57,045 nt of DNA from Cellulosimicrobium funkei (GCF_001019615.1 NZ_JNBQ01000024.1:1-57045), one strand, 5' to 3'; positions 9,174-17,636 are shown, counted from the first letter of the stretch. Numbers and translations: made by a program. The notes: generated from the letters alone by a model not told the origin.

Positions 9174-10106
9174 TCAGGGGACGGTGTAACCAGCGGCGCG
9201 GAACAGCTCGTACCACTCCGCGCGCGTGAGCGGCACCTCCGAGCCGAGGGCCGCGCCCGCCACGCGCTCGGGGCTCGTCGTGCCGAGCACGACCTGCATC
9301 CGTGCCGGGTGCCGCGTGATCCAGGCGGTCGCGATCGCGATGGGCGGGACGTCGTAGCGGGCGGCGAGACGGTCGATCACGGCGTTGAGCTCGGGGTACT
9401 TCTCCGAGCCCAGGAAGACGCCGGTGAAGAACCCCGCCTGGAACGGCGACCACGCCTGGACCGTGATGTCGTGCAGGCGGCAGTAGTCGAGGATCCCGCT
9501 GTCGCGGCTGATCGACTGGTCCAGGCCCTGCATGTTCGACGCGACCCCCTGCGCGACGATCGGCGCGTGCGTGATCGAGAGCTGGAGCTGGTTCGCGACG
9601 ATCGGCTGCTCGACGTACCGGCGCAGCAGCTCGATCTGGCCCGGCGTGTGGTTCGAGACCCCGAACGCGCGCACCTTGCCCGCGGCGTGCAGGTCGGCGA
9701 ACGCGCGCGCGACCTCCTCGGGCTCGACGAGGGCGTCGGGGCGGTGCAGCAGCAGGATGTCGAGGTAGTCGGTGCGCAGGGCCTCGAGCGAGCCCTCGAC
9801 GGACGCGACGAGGTGCTCGTACGAGAAGTCGAAGTACGGGCCCTCGGGCACGATGCCGGCCTTGGACTGGATGACCCACTCCGCGCGCTCGGCGAGGGAG
9901 AGGTCGAGCGCCTCGGCGAAGCGACGCTCGCAGCCGTGGAGCTCGGAGCCGTACACGTCGGCGTGGTCGAGGAACGTGATGCCGGCGTCCCGTGCGGTGC
10001 GCACGAGGGTGCGGACCTCGTCGTCGGTCTTGTCCTGGATGCGCATCAGGCCGAGCACGACGTCCGGCACGACCAGGTCGGTGCCGGGCAGGGTGAAGGT
10101 CTTCAT
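9174..10106 (-). CDS. Aldo/keto reductase (YdhF-like)
   Basis: A 310-residue NADPH-dependent oxidoreductase of the AKR superfamily, closest in style to the YdhF group. Tetrad residues can be placed at Asp47 (ITFLDHADVYG), Tyr52, Lys82 (VIQSKAG) and the histidine of LDILLLHRPD. IAIATAWITRHPARMQVVLG and TSPERV form the cofactor-binding end. The AGGAGC ribosome site lies just before ATG10106. It lies 43 bp after the next AKR gene (10150) on the same strand, suggesting one transcript controlled by the divergent LysR gene. Confidence 0.94.
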   Translation of the reverse strand: MKTFTLPGTDLVVPDVVLGLMRIQDKTDDEVRTLVRTARDAGITFLDHADVYGSELHGCERRFAEALDLSLAERAEWVIQSKAGIVPEGPYFDFSYEHLVASVEGSLEALRTDYLDILLLHRPDALVEPEEVARAFADLHAAGKVRAFGVSNHTPGQIELLRRYVEQPIVANQLQLSITHAPIVAQGVASNMQGLDQSISRDSGILDYCRLHDITVQAWSPFQAGFFTGVFLGSEKYPELNAVIDRLAARYDVPPIAIATAWITRHPARMQVVLGTTSPERVAGAALGSEVPLTRAEWYELFRAAGYTVP

Positions 10107-10149
10107 CGGTGGAGCTCCTTCGCGGGGGTGGGGAGGGTTCCGGCGGTCG

Positions 10150-11010
10150 TCACGCGGCGGAGAGCCGCGCGACCTCTTCCGGGGTCAGGACGAGGTCTGC
10201 GGCGGCGGCGGAGTCACGGATCGACTCCGGCCGCGAGGCGCCGGGGATGGGGATCACGACGGGTGCGAGCGCGAGCTCCCACGCGAGCGTGACCTGGTAG
10301 ACGCTCACGCCGTGCGCGTCGGCGACGTCCTGGAACACGGCGTGGCGCGCGCCGAGCTCGGCGGCGTTCGCGATCCCGCCGAGCGGGCTCCACGGCAGGA
10401 ACGCGACGCCGAGCGCCGCGCAGTGCTCGAGCTCGCCCTGGCTGGAGCGGAAGCGCGGCGAGAACTGGTTCTGCACGGACGCGAGCCTGCCGCCCAGGAG
10501 GTCGTGCGCGAGGTCGATCTGCCCGACGTCCGCGTTCGAGATCCCGGCCTGCTGGATCACGCCCTCGTCGAGCAGCTCGACGAGCGCGCCGACCGAGTCG
10601 GTGTAGGGGACCTCGGGGTCGGGGCGGTGGAACTGGTACAGCCCGATCGCGTCGACGCCGAGCCGGCGCGCCGACTCCTTGGCGGCGCGCTTGAGGTAGG
10701 CAGGGTCTCCGTTCCGGGTCCAGGTGCCGTCGCCAGGTCGCAGATGGCCGCCCTTGGTCGCGACGAGGACGTCGGAGGTGTCGCTGCCGTACGAACGGAG
10801 GGCACGGGCGATCAGCTCCTCGTTGTGCCCGACCTCGTCGGCGTGCAGGTGGTAGGCGTCGGCCGTGTCGATCAGCGTGACGCCGGCGTCGAGCGCGGCG
10901 TGGACCGTCGCGACGGACCGGGCCTCGTCCGGTCGGCCCTCGATCGACATCGGCATGCCGCCGAGACCGATCGCGGAGACCGTCCGGGATCCGAGAGTGC
11001 GCTGCTGCAT
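10150..11010 (-). CDS. Aldo/keto reductase
   Basis: ATG11010 preceded by GAGGAAG is preferred; an in-frame GTG at 11025 would use part of that ribosome site. The product is 286 residues and belongs to the AKR family (LGGMPMS, LIDTADAYH, VLVATKGG, IGLYQFHRPDPEVPY, WSPLGG, VVIPIPGASRPESI). The tetrad Asp, Tyr, Lys and His are all present. The partner AKR gene (9174-10106) follows 43 bp downstream. The divergent LysR gene and the dyad at 11136-11150 suggest the pair is its regulon. Substrate unknown. Confidence 0.93.
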   Translation of the reverse strand: MQQRTLGSRTVSAIGLGGMPMSIEGRPDEARSVATVHAALDAGVTLIDTADAYHLHADEVGHNEELIARALRSYGSDTSDVLVATKGGHLRPGDGTWTRNGDPAYLKRAAKESARRLGVDAIGLYQFHRPDPEVPYTDSVGALVELLDEGVIQQAGISNADVGQIDLAHDLLGGRLASVQNQFSPRFRSSQGELEHCAALGVAFLPWSPLGGIANAAELGARHAVFQDVADAHGVSVYQVTLAWELALAPVVIPIPGASRPESIRDSAAAADLVLTPEEVARLSAA

Positions 11011-11135
11011 GGGGGACTTCCTCACGGTTCAGGGGTAGGAAGGGTCGTCGCCCGCCTGCGAGGGCGGAGCGCCGGGCAGTGCGAGACGACGGACCGGGAC
11101 TGCTCGAGCGTAGGAAGCGATAATCTAGAAGTCCA

Positions 11136-11150
11136 ACAACTAGTAGTTGT
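11136..11150. promoter_or_regulatory. Candidate LysR operator
   Basis: ACAACTAGTAGTTGT is a perfect 15-base dyad with a central G. It lies 24 bases before the LysR start and 125 bases before the divergent AKR gene, in an AT-rich patch that stands out from its surroundings. A T-N11-A LysR-type site fits within it. Confidence 0.65.
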
Positions 11151-11174
11151 CAAATAGAGAAGTGCGAGTGGTCA

Positions 11175-12128
11175 ATGGATCTTCGGCAGATGGAGTACCT
11201 CGTCGCGCTCGCGGACGAGCGCCAGTTCACCCGCGCGGCGCAGCTCGTCGGCGTCTCCCAGTCGGGCCTGTCCGCCGCGGTCCGCAGCCTCGAGGAGGAG
11301 CTCGGCGCGAGCCTGTTCACGCGCACGACGCGCCGCGTCGAGCCCACCGAGGCGGGCCTGGCGCTGCTGCCGCACGCACGCTCCATGCTCGCGCAGGCGG
11401 CCGCCGGTCGCGACGCGGTCGTCCGCGCGACGCGCGCGCTGTCCGGCTCGCTGCGCGTGGGATCGGAGCAGTGCCTCGGGGTCCTCGACGTCACCACGCT
11501 GCTCGAGCGCTTCCACCGCCGCTACCCCCAGGTGGAGATCCACTTCGCGCAGGCCGGCTCGCACGACCTCCTCGCGCGCGTGCGCGAGGGCGACCTGGAC
11601 GTCGCGTTCGTCGCCACCACCGAGCACCTGGGATCGCTGTCGCAGACCGTGCTGGGCAGCGAGCCGCTCGTGCTCGTATGCGCGCCCGAGCACCCGCTCG
11701 CCACGCGCGGCCGGGTGGACTGGGCCGACCTCTCCGGCCAGGAGTTCGTCGACTTCGACCCGTCGTGGGGCGCGCGTCCCGTCAACGACGCCACGTGCGC
11801 CGCGCACGGCGTGCACCGCCGCGTGCGGTGCTCGGTCAACGACGTGCACACGCTCCTCGAGCTCGTCGACCGGGGCCTCGGGATCGCGCTCGTCCCGCGC
11901 CACGTCGCGGCGAAGCCTCAGGCGGAGCGCCTCGTCACGCTCGCGCTGCCCGAGGCCGGCGCGCCCAGCTGGGTCGTCTCCGTCGTGACCGGGCGCTGGG
12001 ACAGCGGGGCCTCCGCGGCGCCCCAGCTCCTCGAGCTCCTCGCCGACGCGCCCGCGTGCCGTGGCGTCGAGGTCACGCGACCCGACGGCGAGCGGTCGGG
12101 CGTCGAGGTCGCGGCGGAGGTGCGGTGA
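11175..12128 (+). CDS. LysR-family transcriptional regulator
   Basis: The 317-residue protein has the LysR winged helix-turn-helix at its N-terminus (LRQMEYLVALADERQFTRAA, then VSQSGLSAAVRSLEEELGASLFTRTTR). The effector-binding domain spans about residues 90-295 (GSLRVGSEQCLGVLDV, GDLDVAFV, LLELVDRGLGIALVPRHVA). The effector is unknown. It diverges from two aldo/keto reductase genes with a palindrome between, and its stop overlaps the start of an MFS exporter gene (GTGA at 12125). It probably controls both sides and may respond to a toxic carbonyl or a drug. Confidence 0.93.
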   Translation: MDLRQMEYLVALADERQFTRAAQLVGVSQSGLSAAVRSLEEELGASLFTRTTRRVEPTEAGLALLPHARSMLAQAAAGRDAVVRATRALSGSLRVGSEQCLGVLDVTTLLERFHRRYPQVEIHFAQAGSHDLLARVREGDLDVAFVATTEHLGSLSQTVLGSEPLVLVCAPEHPLATRGRVDWADLSGQEFVDFDPSWGARPVNDATCAAHGVHRRVRCSVNDVHTLLELVDRGLGIALVPRHVAAKPQAERLVTLALPEAGAPSWVVSVVTGRWDSGASAAPQLLELLADAPACRGVEVTRPDGERSGVEVAAEVR

Positions 12129-13405
12129 CCGCCCCCGCGGGCACCGACGCGCCGCTCTTCCCCCTGCGCAGCGTCGTCCTCGGCGCGTTCGTCCCGACGC
12201 TCGTCCTCGAGATCGGCATCGGGGCGATGCTGCCCGTCGTCGCGGTCACCGCGACCGGACGCGGGGCGAGCCTCACCGTCGCGGGGCTCGTCGCCGCGCT
12301 CGTCCCGATCGGCAAGATCCTGTTCGACCTCCCGGCCGGGGCGCTCGCGCAGCGGATCGGCGACCGGGCGGCCATGCTGCTCGCGGGCGGCGTCGCCGTC
12401 GTCGCGTTCGCGACGATCGCGCTCAGCCCGAACCTCGGGGGACTGGCTGCTGGCGTCCTCGCCCTCGGTGCGTCGACCGCCGTCTTCAACCTCGCCCGTC
12501 AGGCCTACCTCACCGAGATCACCCCGCCGCTGCGGCGGGCGCGCGTCCTGTCCACGCTCGCGGGCGTGCACCGCATCGGGCTGTTCCTCGGTCCGTTCGC
12601 GGGGGCGGCCGTCATCGCGGCGACGGACGTGCGCGGCGCCTACTGGCTCGGCGCCGTGGCCGCGCTGGCGGCGGTGGCGGTCCTCGCCGTCGTGCGCCCG
12701 GAGCCGGCGGCCCAGGACGGGCCGGGCCGCGTACGGACACGCGGCCCCGCGGCAGGACCGCGGGTGACCATCGCCGGCGTGGCGCGCGAGCACCGGCGCC
12801 TCTTCGCGACGCTCGGCGTCGCGATCCTCCTCGTGAGCGCCGTGCGCGGGGCGCGCCAGACCGTCATCCCGCTCTGGGGCGAGCACCTCGGGCTGGACGC
12901 GGAGGTGACGTCGCTGATCTTCGGCGTCTCCGGCGCGCTCGACATGCTGCTGTTCTACCCGGCGGGCAAGGTCATGGACCGGTTCGGACGGCTGTGGGTG
13001 GCCGTGCCCTCGATGCTCACCATGGCCGCCGGGCTCGCGCTCCTGCCCTTCGCCCACACGGTGGGCGCGGTGACCGTCGTCGCGGCACTGCTCGGGGTCG
13101 GCAACGGGATGGGGTCGGGCATCGTCATGACGCTGGGGGCCGACGTCGCACCCGCAGAGGTGCGCCCGACCTTCCTCAGCGTGTGGCGCCTCTTCCAGGA
13201 CACGGGCGACGCGCTCGGGCCCCTCGTGCTCTCGGCGGGGGCAGCACTGGGGTCGCTCGCGGCGGGGCTCTGGGCGACGTCGGTGCTCGGCGCGGGGTCC
13301 GCGGCGGCCCTCGCGCGCTGGGTGCCCCGGTACTCGCCGCTCGCGAACCTCGTGCGGCCGCGCGCCGGGCAAAAGGCCGTGCGCGTCCCGTCCGACGCGC
13401 CCTAG
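12125..13405 (+). CDS. MFS transporter (12-TM exporter)
   Basis: GTG12125 overlaps the LysR stop by four bases, fixing the start; the product has 426 residues. The hydrophobic profile fits 12 membrane helices with the MFS motif region between helices 2 and 3 (LPAGALAQRIGDRAAMLL), and the equivalent in the second half is KVMDRFGRLWV. The fold places it in the plasma membrane, probably exporting a small molecule by proton antiport. Its coupling to the LysR gene suggests induction by its substrate. No specificity can be read. Confidence 0.9.
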   Translation: MTAPAGTDAPLFPLRSVVLGAFVPTLVLEIGIGAMLPVVAVTATGRGASLTVAGLVAALVPIGKILFDLPAGALAQRIGDRAAMLLAGGVAVVAFATIALSPNLGGLAAGVLALGASTAVFNLARQAYLTEITPPLRRARVLSTLAGVHRIGLFLGPFAGAAVIAATDVRGAYWLGAVAALAAVAVLAVVRPEPAAQDGPGRVRTRGPAAGPRVTIAGVAREHRRLFATLGVAILLVSAVRGARQTVIPLWGEHLGLDAEVTSLIFGVSGALDMLLFYPAGKVMDRFGRLWVAVPSMLTMAAGLALLPFAHTVGAVTVVAALLGVGNGMGSGIVMTLGADVAPAEVRPTFLSVWRLFQDTGDALGPLVLSAGAALGSLAAGLWATSVLGAGSAAALARWVPRYSPLANLVRPRAGQKAVRVPSDAP

Positions 13406-13414
13406 CGTGGCGGG

Positions 13415-13666
13415 ATGGCGAGCGACGGCACCGATCCCGGCCCGTTCCCCGACCCGTTCGACCACCAGGTGACCCAGGACGGTCGCGTCCGGGTCGCGCG
13501 CGGCGGGCGCGTCGTCGTCACCGTCGCCGGGACGGCGGCCGACCGGCTCGTCGTGGCCCTGGAACGGGCAGAGGCGCGCGACGACGAGGGCGAGGTCCAG
13601 CTCCTGCTCGCCAGGGCGACGGGGAACTACCGACGCGGCAACGAGAAGCGCGCCCACCGGCCGTGA
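13415..13666 (+). CDS. Small hypothetical protein (83 aa)
   Basis: The frame opens at ATG13415, nine bases after the MFS stop. The 83 residues comprise a Pro/Asp-rich start, a beta-rich middle (QVTQDGRVRVARGGRVVVTV) and a helical Ala/Glu/Arg segment (AADRLVVALERAEARDDEGE), then a basic end. No signal or membrane segment is visible. The tight spacing to the MFS gene supports it as the last gene of the LysR-MFS transcript. Function unknown. Confidence 0.68.
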   Translation: MASDGTDPGPFPDPFDHQVTQDGRVRVARGGRVVVTVAGTAADRLVVALERAEARDDEGEVQLLLARATGNYRRGNEKRAHRP

Positions 13667-13685
13667 CGCAGGTCACGCGCGGGCA

Positions 13686-13712
13686 TGTCACGCGCGGCCC
13701 GCGGCGGGCGTC
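13686..13712 (+). promoter_or_regulatory. Candidate ECF41 sigma factor promoter
   Basis: TGTCACG (13686-13692), a 16-base spacer and CGTC (13709-13712) match the ECF41 group promoter pattern TGTCACA-N16-CGTC as I recall it, with one mismatch. It lies 62 bases before the first gene of the decarboxylase/ECF41 sigma operon, as expected for autoregulation. Confidence 0.72.
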
Positions 13713-13773
13713 TGGATGGTCGACCTCGCGCACGACCGGCGCGCACCGCGCCGGCTGACGGAAGGAGACCCTC

Positions 13774-14367
13774 GTGGCCCGCATCTCGCTCGACCCGCCC
13801 CGGACCCTGCTCAACCGCACGCTCGCCGCGCTCTCGCGGCGGCGGTACGGCGCCGTGCTCGAGCCGCTCGCCGCCGTCGGGCACAACCCGCGCGTCGCGA
13901 CGACGTACGGCGTCCTCGAGGCGGGCGTCGCGCGCTGGCGGACGCTCGACCCGACGCTCTCGGCGCTCGCGGTCATGGCCTCCGCGGTGCAGATCGGCTG
14001 CTCGTGGTGCGTCGACTTCGGCTACTGGGAGTCGGAGCACGGCGACGTCGACCCCGGCAAGCTCCACGACGTGCCCGCGTGGCGCGAGAGCGACGCGTAC
14101 AGCGCCGTCGAGCGGCGCGTGCTCGAGTACGCCGAGGCGGCGACCGCGACCCCGCCGACGGTGACGGACGAGCTCGCGGCCGCGCTGGTCGACGACCTGG
14201 GCGAGCCCGCGTTCGTCGAGCTCACGGCCCTGGTCGCGCTGGAGAACCTGCGCAGCCGGATCAACGCGGCCCTCGGACTGTCCAGCCAGGGCTTCAGCGA
14301 CCGGTGCGAGGTCCCGCTCGGCGGGGGGCTGCGCGCGGCAGGCACGGCTGGCAGGCTGGCCGGGTGA
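13774..14367 (+). CDS. Carboxymuconolactone decarboxylase/AhpD-like family protein
   Basis: GTG13774 follows GGAAGGAG and gives 197 residues. The family's CxxC redox pair is Cys76 and Cys79 (VQIGCSWCVDFGYWE), after a helical LAVMAS segment and before the LTALVALENLRSRINAALGL helix. Members of this alkylhydroperoxidase-like superfamily handle peroxides or lactones. ECF41 sigma genes are typically next to a gene of this family, an oxidoreductase or an epimerase. Its stop overlaps the sigma start (GTGA), so they are coupled. It is likely the main target of that sigma factor. Confidence 0.92.
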   Translation: MARISLDPPRTLLNRTLAALSRRRYGAVLEPLAAVGHNPRVATTYGVLEAGVARWRTLDPTLSALAVMASAVQIGCSWCVDFGYWESEHGDVDPGKLHDVPAWRESDAYSAVERRVLEYAEAATATPPTVTDELAAALVDDLGEPAFVELTALVALENLRSRINAALGLSSQGFSDRCEVPLGGGLRAAGTAGRLAG

Positions 14368-15284
14368 GCGAGAGCGCCGGGTCCCCGCCGCCGGACGGCG
14401 CCGCGGGGCCCCGCGGTCCCGGTGCGGCCCTCGCGCCGTTCACGACGCACCGTCGCCTGCTCTTCACGGTCGCGTACGAGATGACGGGCTCCGCCGCGGA
14501 CGCCGAGGACGTGGTCCAGGAGGCCTGGCTGCGCTGGTCGTCGGCGGACCGGTCCGGCGTCCTGGACCCGCGCGCCTACCTCGTGCGCGTCACGACACGG
14601 CTCGCGCTCGACCGGCTGCGCACGCTGCGGACGCGGCGCGAGACGTACGTGGGGTCGTGGCTGCCCGACCCGCTCCTCACGACGCCGGACGCCGCGCTGC
14701 AGGTCGAGCGCGCGGAGGACGTGTCGATGGCGCTGCTCGTCGTGCTGGAGACGCTGAGCCCGCTCGAGCGTGCCGTGTTCGTGCTGCGCGAGGTGTTCGA
14801 CGTCCCCTACGACGAGATCGCGGACGGCCTCGACCGCTCGCCCGAGGCCGTGCGCCAGACCGTGCACCGCGCGCGCGAGCACGTACGGGCGCGGCGCCCG
14901 CGGTTCACCCCGCCCGACGACGCGCAGCGCGCGGCGGTCGAGCGGTTCATGGCCGCGTGCGCGACGGGAGACACGACCGCGCTCGTCGAGATCCTCGCGC
15001 CGGACGTCGTCGTGGTGAGCGACGGCGGCGGCAAGGCGCGCGCGGCCCTGCGGCCCGTGACGGGTGCGGACAAGGTGGCGCGGATGCTCGTGGGTCTCTC
15101 GGCGAAGCCCGAGACGACGGCGATGGCCTTCGAGCCCGCGCTCGTGAACGGCGCTCTGGGCGGCGTGTGGACCGTCGGCGGGGAGCCCGCGATGGCCGCG
15201 ACCGTCGAGTACGACGGCGAGCGCGTCGTGCGCGTCCTGCTCTTCCGCAACCCGGAGCGGCTGGCCGGGCTCAGACGAGCGTGA
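14364..15284 (+). CDS. ECF41/SigJ-type sigma factor with fused SnoaL-like domain
   Basis: GTG14364 overlaps the previous stop by four bases and gives 306 residues. Region 2 (residues about 27-90) includes AEDVVQEAWLRW. Region 4 (about 125-180) includes LSPLERAVFVLREVFDVPYD and the SPEAVRQTVHRAREHV helix. The C-terminal SnoaL/NTF2-like domain replaces a separate anti-sigma factor. The group's three hallmark motifs are all present: WLPDP (99-103), DGGGK (220-224) and NPERL (296-300). It should direct RNA polymerase to the promoter at 13686-13712. The activating signal is unknown. Confidence 0.95.
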   Translation: MSESAGSPPPDGAAGPRGPGAALAPFTTHRRLLFTVAYEMTGSAADAEDVVQEAWLRWSSADRSGVLDPRAYLVRVTTRLALDRLRTLRTRRETYVGSWLPDPLLTTPDAALQVERAEDVSMALLVVLETLSPLERAVFVLREVFDVPYDEIADGLDRSPEAVRQTVHRAREHVRARRPRFTPPDDAQRAAVERFMAACATGDTTALVEILAPDVVVVSDGGGKARAALRPVTGADKVARMLVGLSAKPETTAMAFEPALVNGALGGVWTVGGEPAMAATVEYDGERVVRVLLFRNPERLAGLRRA

Positions 15285-15489
15285 GGACGCCCAGCACGCC
15301 GACCGCCAGGGCCAGCACGAGCGAGACCGCGATGAGCGCGACGTGCACCGTGAGGAAGCGCGTCGCGCGCCCGTCGGCGTCACGTGCGCGCGGGTCCTTG
15401 GCGATGCGCTGGAGGAACCGCGGCCAGATGAGCAGGTTCCACGCGGCGGTGACGAGCAGGACGACGGACCAGGCGACGGGGAGCTCCAC
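15271..15489 (-). CDS. SCO4848-family small membrane protein
   Basis: GTG15489 gives 72 residues with two membrane helices: VAWSVVLLVTAAWNLLIWPR and, after a basic loop (RFLQRIAKDPRARDADGRA), TRFLTVHVALIAVSLVLALA. The WNLLIWPRFL motif resembles the small SCO4848-type membrane proteins of actinobacteria, whose function is unknown. Upstream in-frame codons to 15561 lack similarity to these proteins. Its last 14 bases overlap the convergent sigma factor gene's end. Confidence 0.8.
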   Translation of the reverse strand: MELPVAWSVVLLVTAAWNLLIWPRFLQRIAKDPRARDADGRATRFLTVHVALIAVSLVLALAVGVLGVLTLV

Positions 15490-15573
15490 GCACCGAGCAT
15501 GACACCGGTCTGCGACGTCCCGGGACGGAGGAGCGCGCACCGGGTGTGGGATCGACCACATCGACGCCGGGTG

Positions 15574-15592
15574 TCAGGTGAGGCTAGCCTTG
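15574..15592. promoter_or_regulatory. Iron box (IdeR/DmdR/DtxR type)
   Basis: TCAGGTGAGGCTAGCCTTG matches 14 of 19 positions of the actinobacterial iron-box consensus TTAGGTTAGGCTAACCTAA, including the central AGGCTA core. It lies 67 bases before the siderophore-interacting protein gene and should repress it when iron is plentiful. Confidence 0.75.
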
Positions 15593-15659
15593 CCTCGGTT
15601 CCGTGATCGCGGGGCCGTCGTCCGCCCGGCACGCCGGGCCGCACCCCGAGGAGCCACCG

Positions 15660-16490
15660 GTGGCCACCTTCAAGACGGTCAAGCCCGCCGACGCTCACGT
15701 CGTCACGCTGAGCGTCGTCGGGAGCAAGCGGGTGAGCCCCCACGTCGTGCGGGTCACGCTCGGTGGCGACGACATGGAGCTCTTCACGCCGATGGGCTTC
15801 GACCAGTGGTTCCGGCTCTTCCTGGCCCGCGACGACCAGGACTCCCTCCGGCTGCCGACGCGCACCTCGGGCCTGTGGTACGTCCAGTACCTCGCGACGC
15901 CCAAGGCGCGCCGGCCCTGGGTCCGCAACTACACGGTGCGCGCCGCGCGGCCCGACCTGCGCGAGATCGACGTCGACTTCGTCGTCCACGGCGACGCCGG
16001 CCCCGCGTCGTCGTTCGCGCTGTCCGCGCAGCCGGGGGACCGCGTCGGCCTGCTCGACCAGGGGGTCGGCTACAACCCGCGCGTCCCGCACGACTGGACG
16101 CTCGTCGTCGCCGACGAGACCGGGCTGCCGGCCGTCGCGGGGATCTGCGAGTCGCTGCCCGACGACGCGCGCGGCCTCGCGATCGTCGAGATCCCCGAGG
16201 CGGCGGACGCGCAGGACTTCCGCGTGCCGGCGGGTGTCGAGCTCCGCTGGGTCGTGCGCGAGGGCGCGGCGCCCGCGGGCACCGACCCGCACGAGCTCCT
16301 GCCCGGCGCGCTGGCGCTCGAGGCCGTGCGGTCGGCCGACCTGCCGTCCGGGCCCGTCTACGCGTACGCGGTGGGGGAGTCGACGCTCGCGACCGGGGTG
16401 CGCCGCCACCTCGTCAACGACCGCGGCGTGCCCAAGACGCACGTCGACTTCGTCGGGTACTGGCGGCACGGTCACGCAGCGTCCGCCTGA
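15660..16490 (+). CDS. Siderophore-interacting protein (ferric-siderophore reductase)
   Basis: The 276-residue protein has the two-domain ViuB/SIP layout. An FAD-binding barrel carries the RNYTVR motif at 89-94 (preceded by KARRPWV). The NAD(P)H-binding half holds WTLVVADETGLPAVAGI and the VYAYAVGESTLATGVRRHLV segment. Members reduce Fe(III)-siderophores in the cytosol to release iron. GTG15660 has GAGGAG seven bases upstream, which is preferred over an in-frame GTG at 15603. The iron box at 15574-15592 supports iron-dependent control. No siderophore synthesis or transport genes are in the window. Confidence 0.94.
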   Translation: MATFKTVKPADAHVVTLSVVGSKRVSPHVVRVTLGGDDMELFTPMGFDQWFRLFLARDDQDSLRLPTRTSGLWYVQYLATPKARRPWVRNYTVRAARPDLREIDVDFVVHGDAGPASSFALSAQPGDRVGLLDQGVGYNPRVPHDWTLVVADETGLPAVAGICESLPDDARGLAIVEIPEAADAQDFRVPAGVELRWVVREGAAPAGTDPHELLPGALALEAVRSADLPSGPVYAYAVGESTLATGVRRHLVNDRGVPKTHVDFVGYWRHGHAASA

Positions 16491-16526
16491 CCGGACGGCG
16501 CGGCCCCGGCGGGTCCCGCGCGGCCG

Positions 16527-17636
16527 TCAGACCTTGCGGAGCTGGCGGAACATCGGGCAGTCGAACGGGTCGCGCGCGGAGAGCCCGACGCGGTTGAGGT
16601 ACCGGACGACGATGCCGTAGGACTGCACGAGGCTCGTCTCCGTGTAGGGCAGGCCGAGGTTCGCGCAGTGCTCGCGCACGATCTCGCGCGCCCGCGCGAG
16701 GTGGGGCCGCGGCATGCTCGGGAACAGGTGGTGCTCGATCTGGAAGTTGAGCCCGCCCATGAGGATGTTCATCCACCAGCCGCCGCGGATGTTGCGCGAC
16801 GTGAGGACCTGCTTCGAGAGGAAGTCGATCTTCGTGTTCTCGGGGATGATCGCCATGCCCTTGTGGTTCGGCGCGAACGACGCGCCCATGTAGACGCCGA
16901 ACACCGCGAGCTGCACGCCGAGGAACGCGAAGGCCATGCCGAGCGGCAGGAACCAGAAGATCGCGCCGACGTAGAGCGACAGGCGCAGCGTGAGGATCAC
17001 GAGCTCGAGGACCCGGGCCCGGAGGTTGCCTCGCGCCCGGCCGCCCGCGAGGAGCGAGCGGTACGCCTGGACGTGCAGGTTGAGACCCTCGAGTGTGAGC
17101 AGCGGGAAGAAGAGCCAGCCCTGGTAGCGGTTGATCACGGAGCGGAAGCCCTTCGCCGCGGCGGCGTCGTCGTCGAGGAAGACGACGACGTCCGGGGCGA
17201 TGTCCGGGTCCTTGCCGCGCTGGTTGGGGTTCGCGTGGTGGCGTGTGTGCTTGTTCATCCACCACGAGTGGCTGATCCCCACGACGCCGTTCGCGAGGAT
17301 GCGGCCCAGGCGGTCGTTCGCCGGGCCGGACGCGAAGACCTGGCGGTGGGACGCCTCGTGGGCGACGAACGCGAACTGCGTGAAGATCAGGCCGAGCGCC
17401 CCGGCGATCAGGAGCTGGAACCACGAGTCGCCGAGGAGGACGAACCCGGCGACGGCGCCGCCGAGCGCGAGCGTCAGGACGGCGAGGGTCCAGAGGTAGT
17501 AGCCGTGCGTGCGGTGGAGCAGTCCGGCGTCGCGCACCGTGCGCGACAGCGCGCTATAGGTGCTGGTGACGGCGCCCGGCTCGTCGGTGCGGGGGCGGGT
17601 GGCCCGGAAGCCCGGGCGCACTGCGGCAGAGGTCAT
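16527..17636 (-). CDS. Fatty acid desaturase (membrane acyl desaturase)
   Basis: ATG17636 gives 369 residues. The three histidine boxes that hold the di-iron centre are all present: HEASH (93-97), HTRHH (130-134) and QIEHH in NFQIEHHLFP near residue 305. Four membrane helices are visible (for example GYYLWTLAVLTLALGGAVAG). It resembles acyl-CoA/acyl-lipid delta-9 or DesA3-type desaturases that introduce a double bond in membrane lipids using oxygen and an electron donor. No ferredoxin or reductase gene is adjacent. Upstream in-frame codons to 17708 contain an unlikely polar, Pro/His/Arg-rich leader and are excluded. Confidence 0.93.
   Translation of the reverse strand: MTSAAVRPGFRATRPRTDEPGAVTSTYSALSRTVRDAGLLHRTHGYYLWTLAVLTLALGGAVAGFVLLGDSWFQLLIAGALGLIFTQFAFVAHEASHRQVFASGPANDRLGRILANGVVGISHSWWMNKHTRHHANPNQRGKDPDIAPDVVVFLDDDAAAAKGFRSVINRYQGWLFFPLLTLEGLNLHVQAYRSLLAGGRARGNLRARVLELVILTLRLSLYVGAIFWFLPLGMAFAFLGVQLAVFGVYMGASFAPNHKGMAIIPENTKIDFLSKQVLTSRNIRGGWWMNILMGGLNFQIEHHLFPSMPRPHLARAREIVREHCANLGLPYTETSLVQSYGIVVRYLNRVGLSARDPFDCPMFRQLRKV

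Noticed and set aside
16491-16526. Inverted GC-rich stretch between the siderophore-interacting protein and desaturase genes as a terminator.
   Set aside because: The arms pair only in short offset blocks, unlike the strong hairpins found at the other convergent ends.
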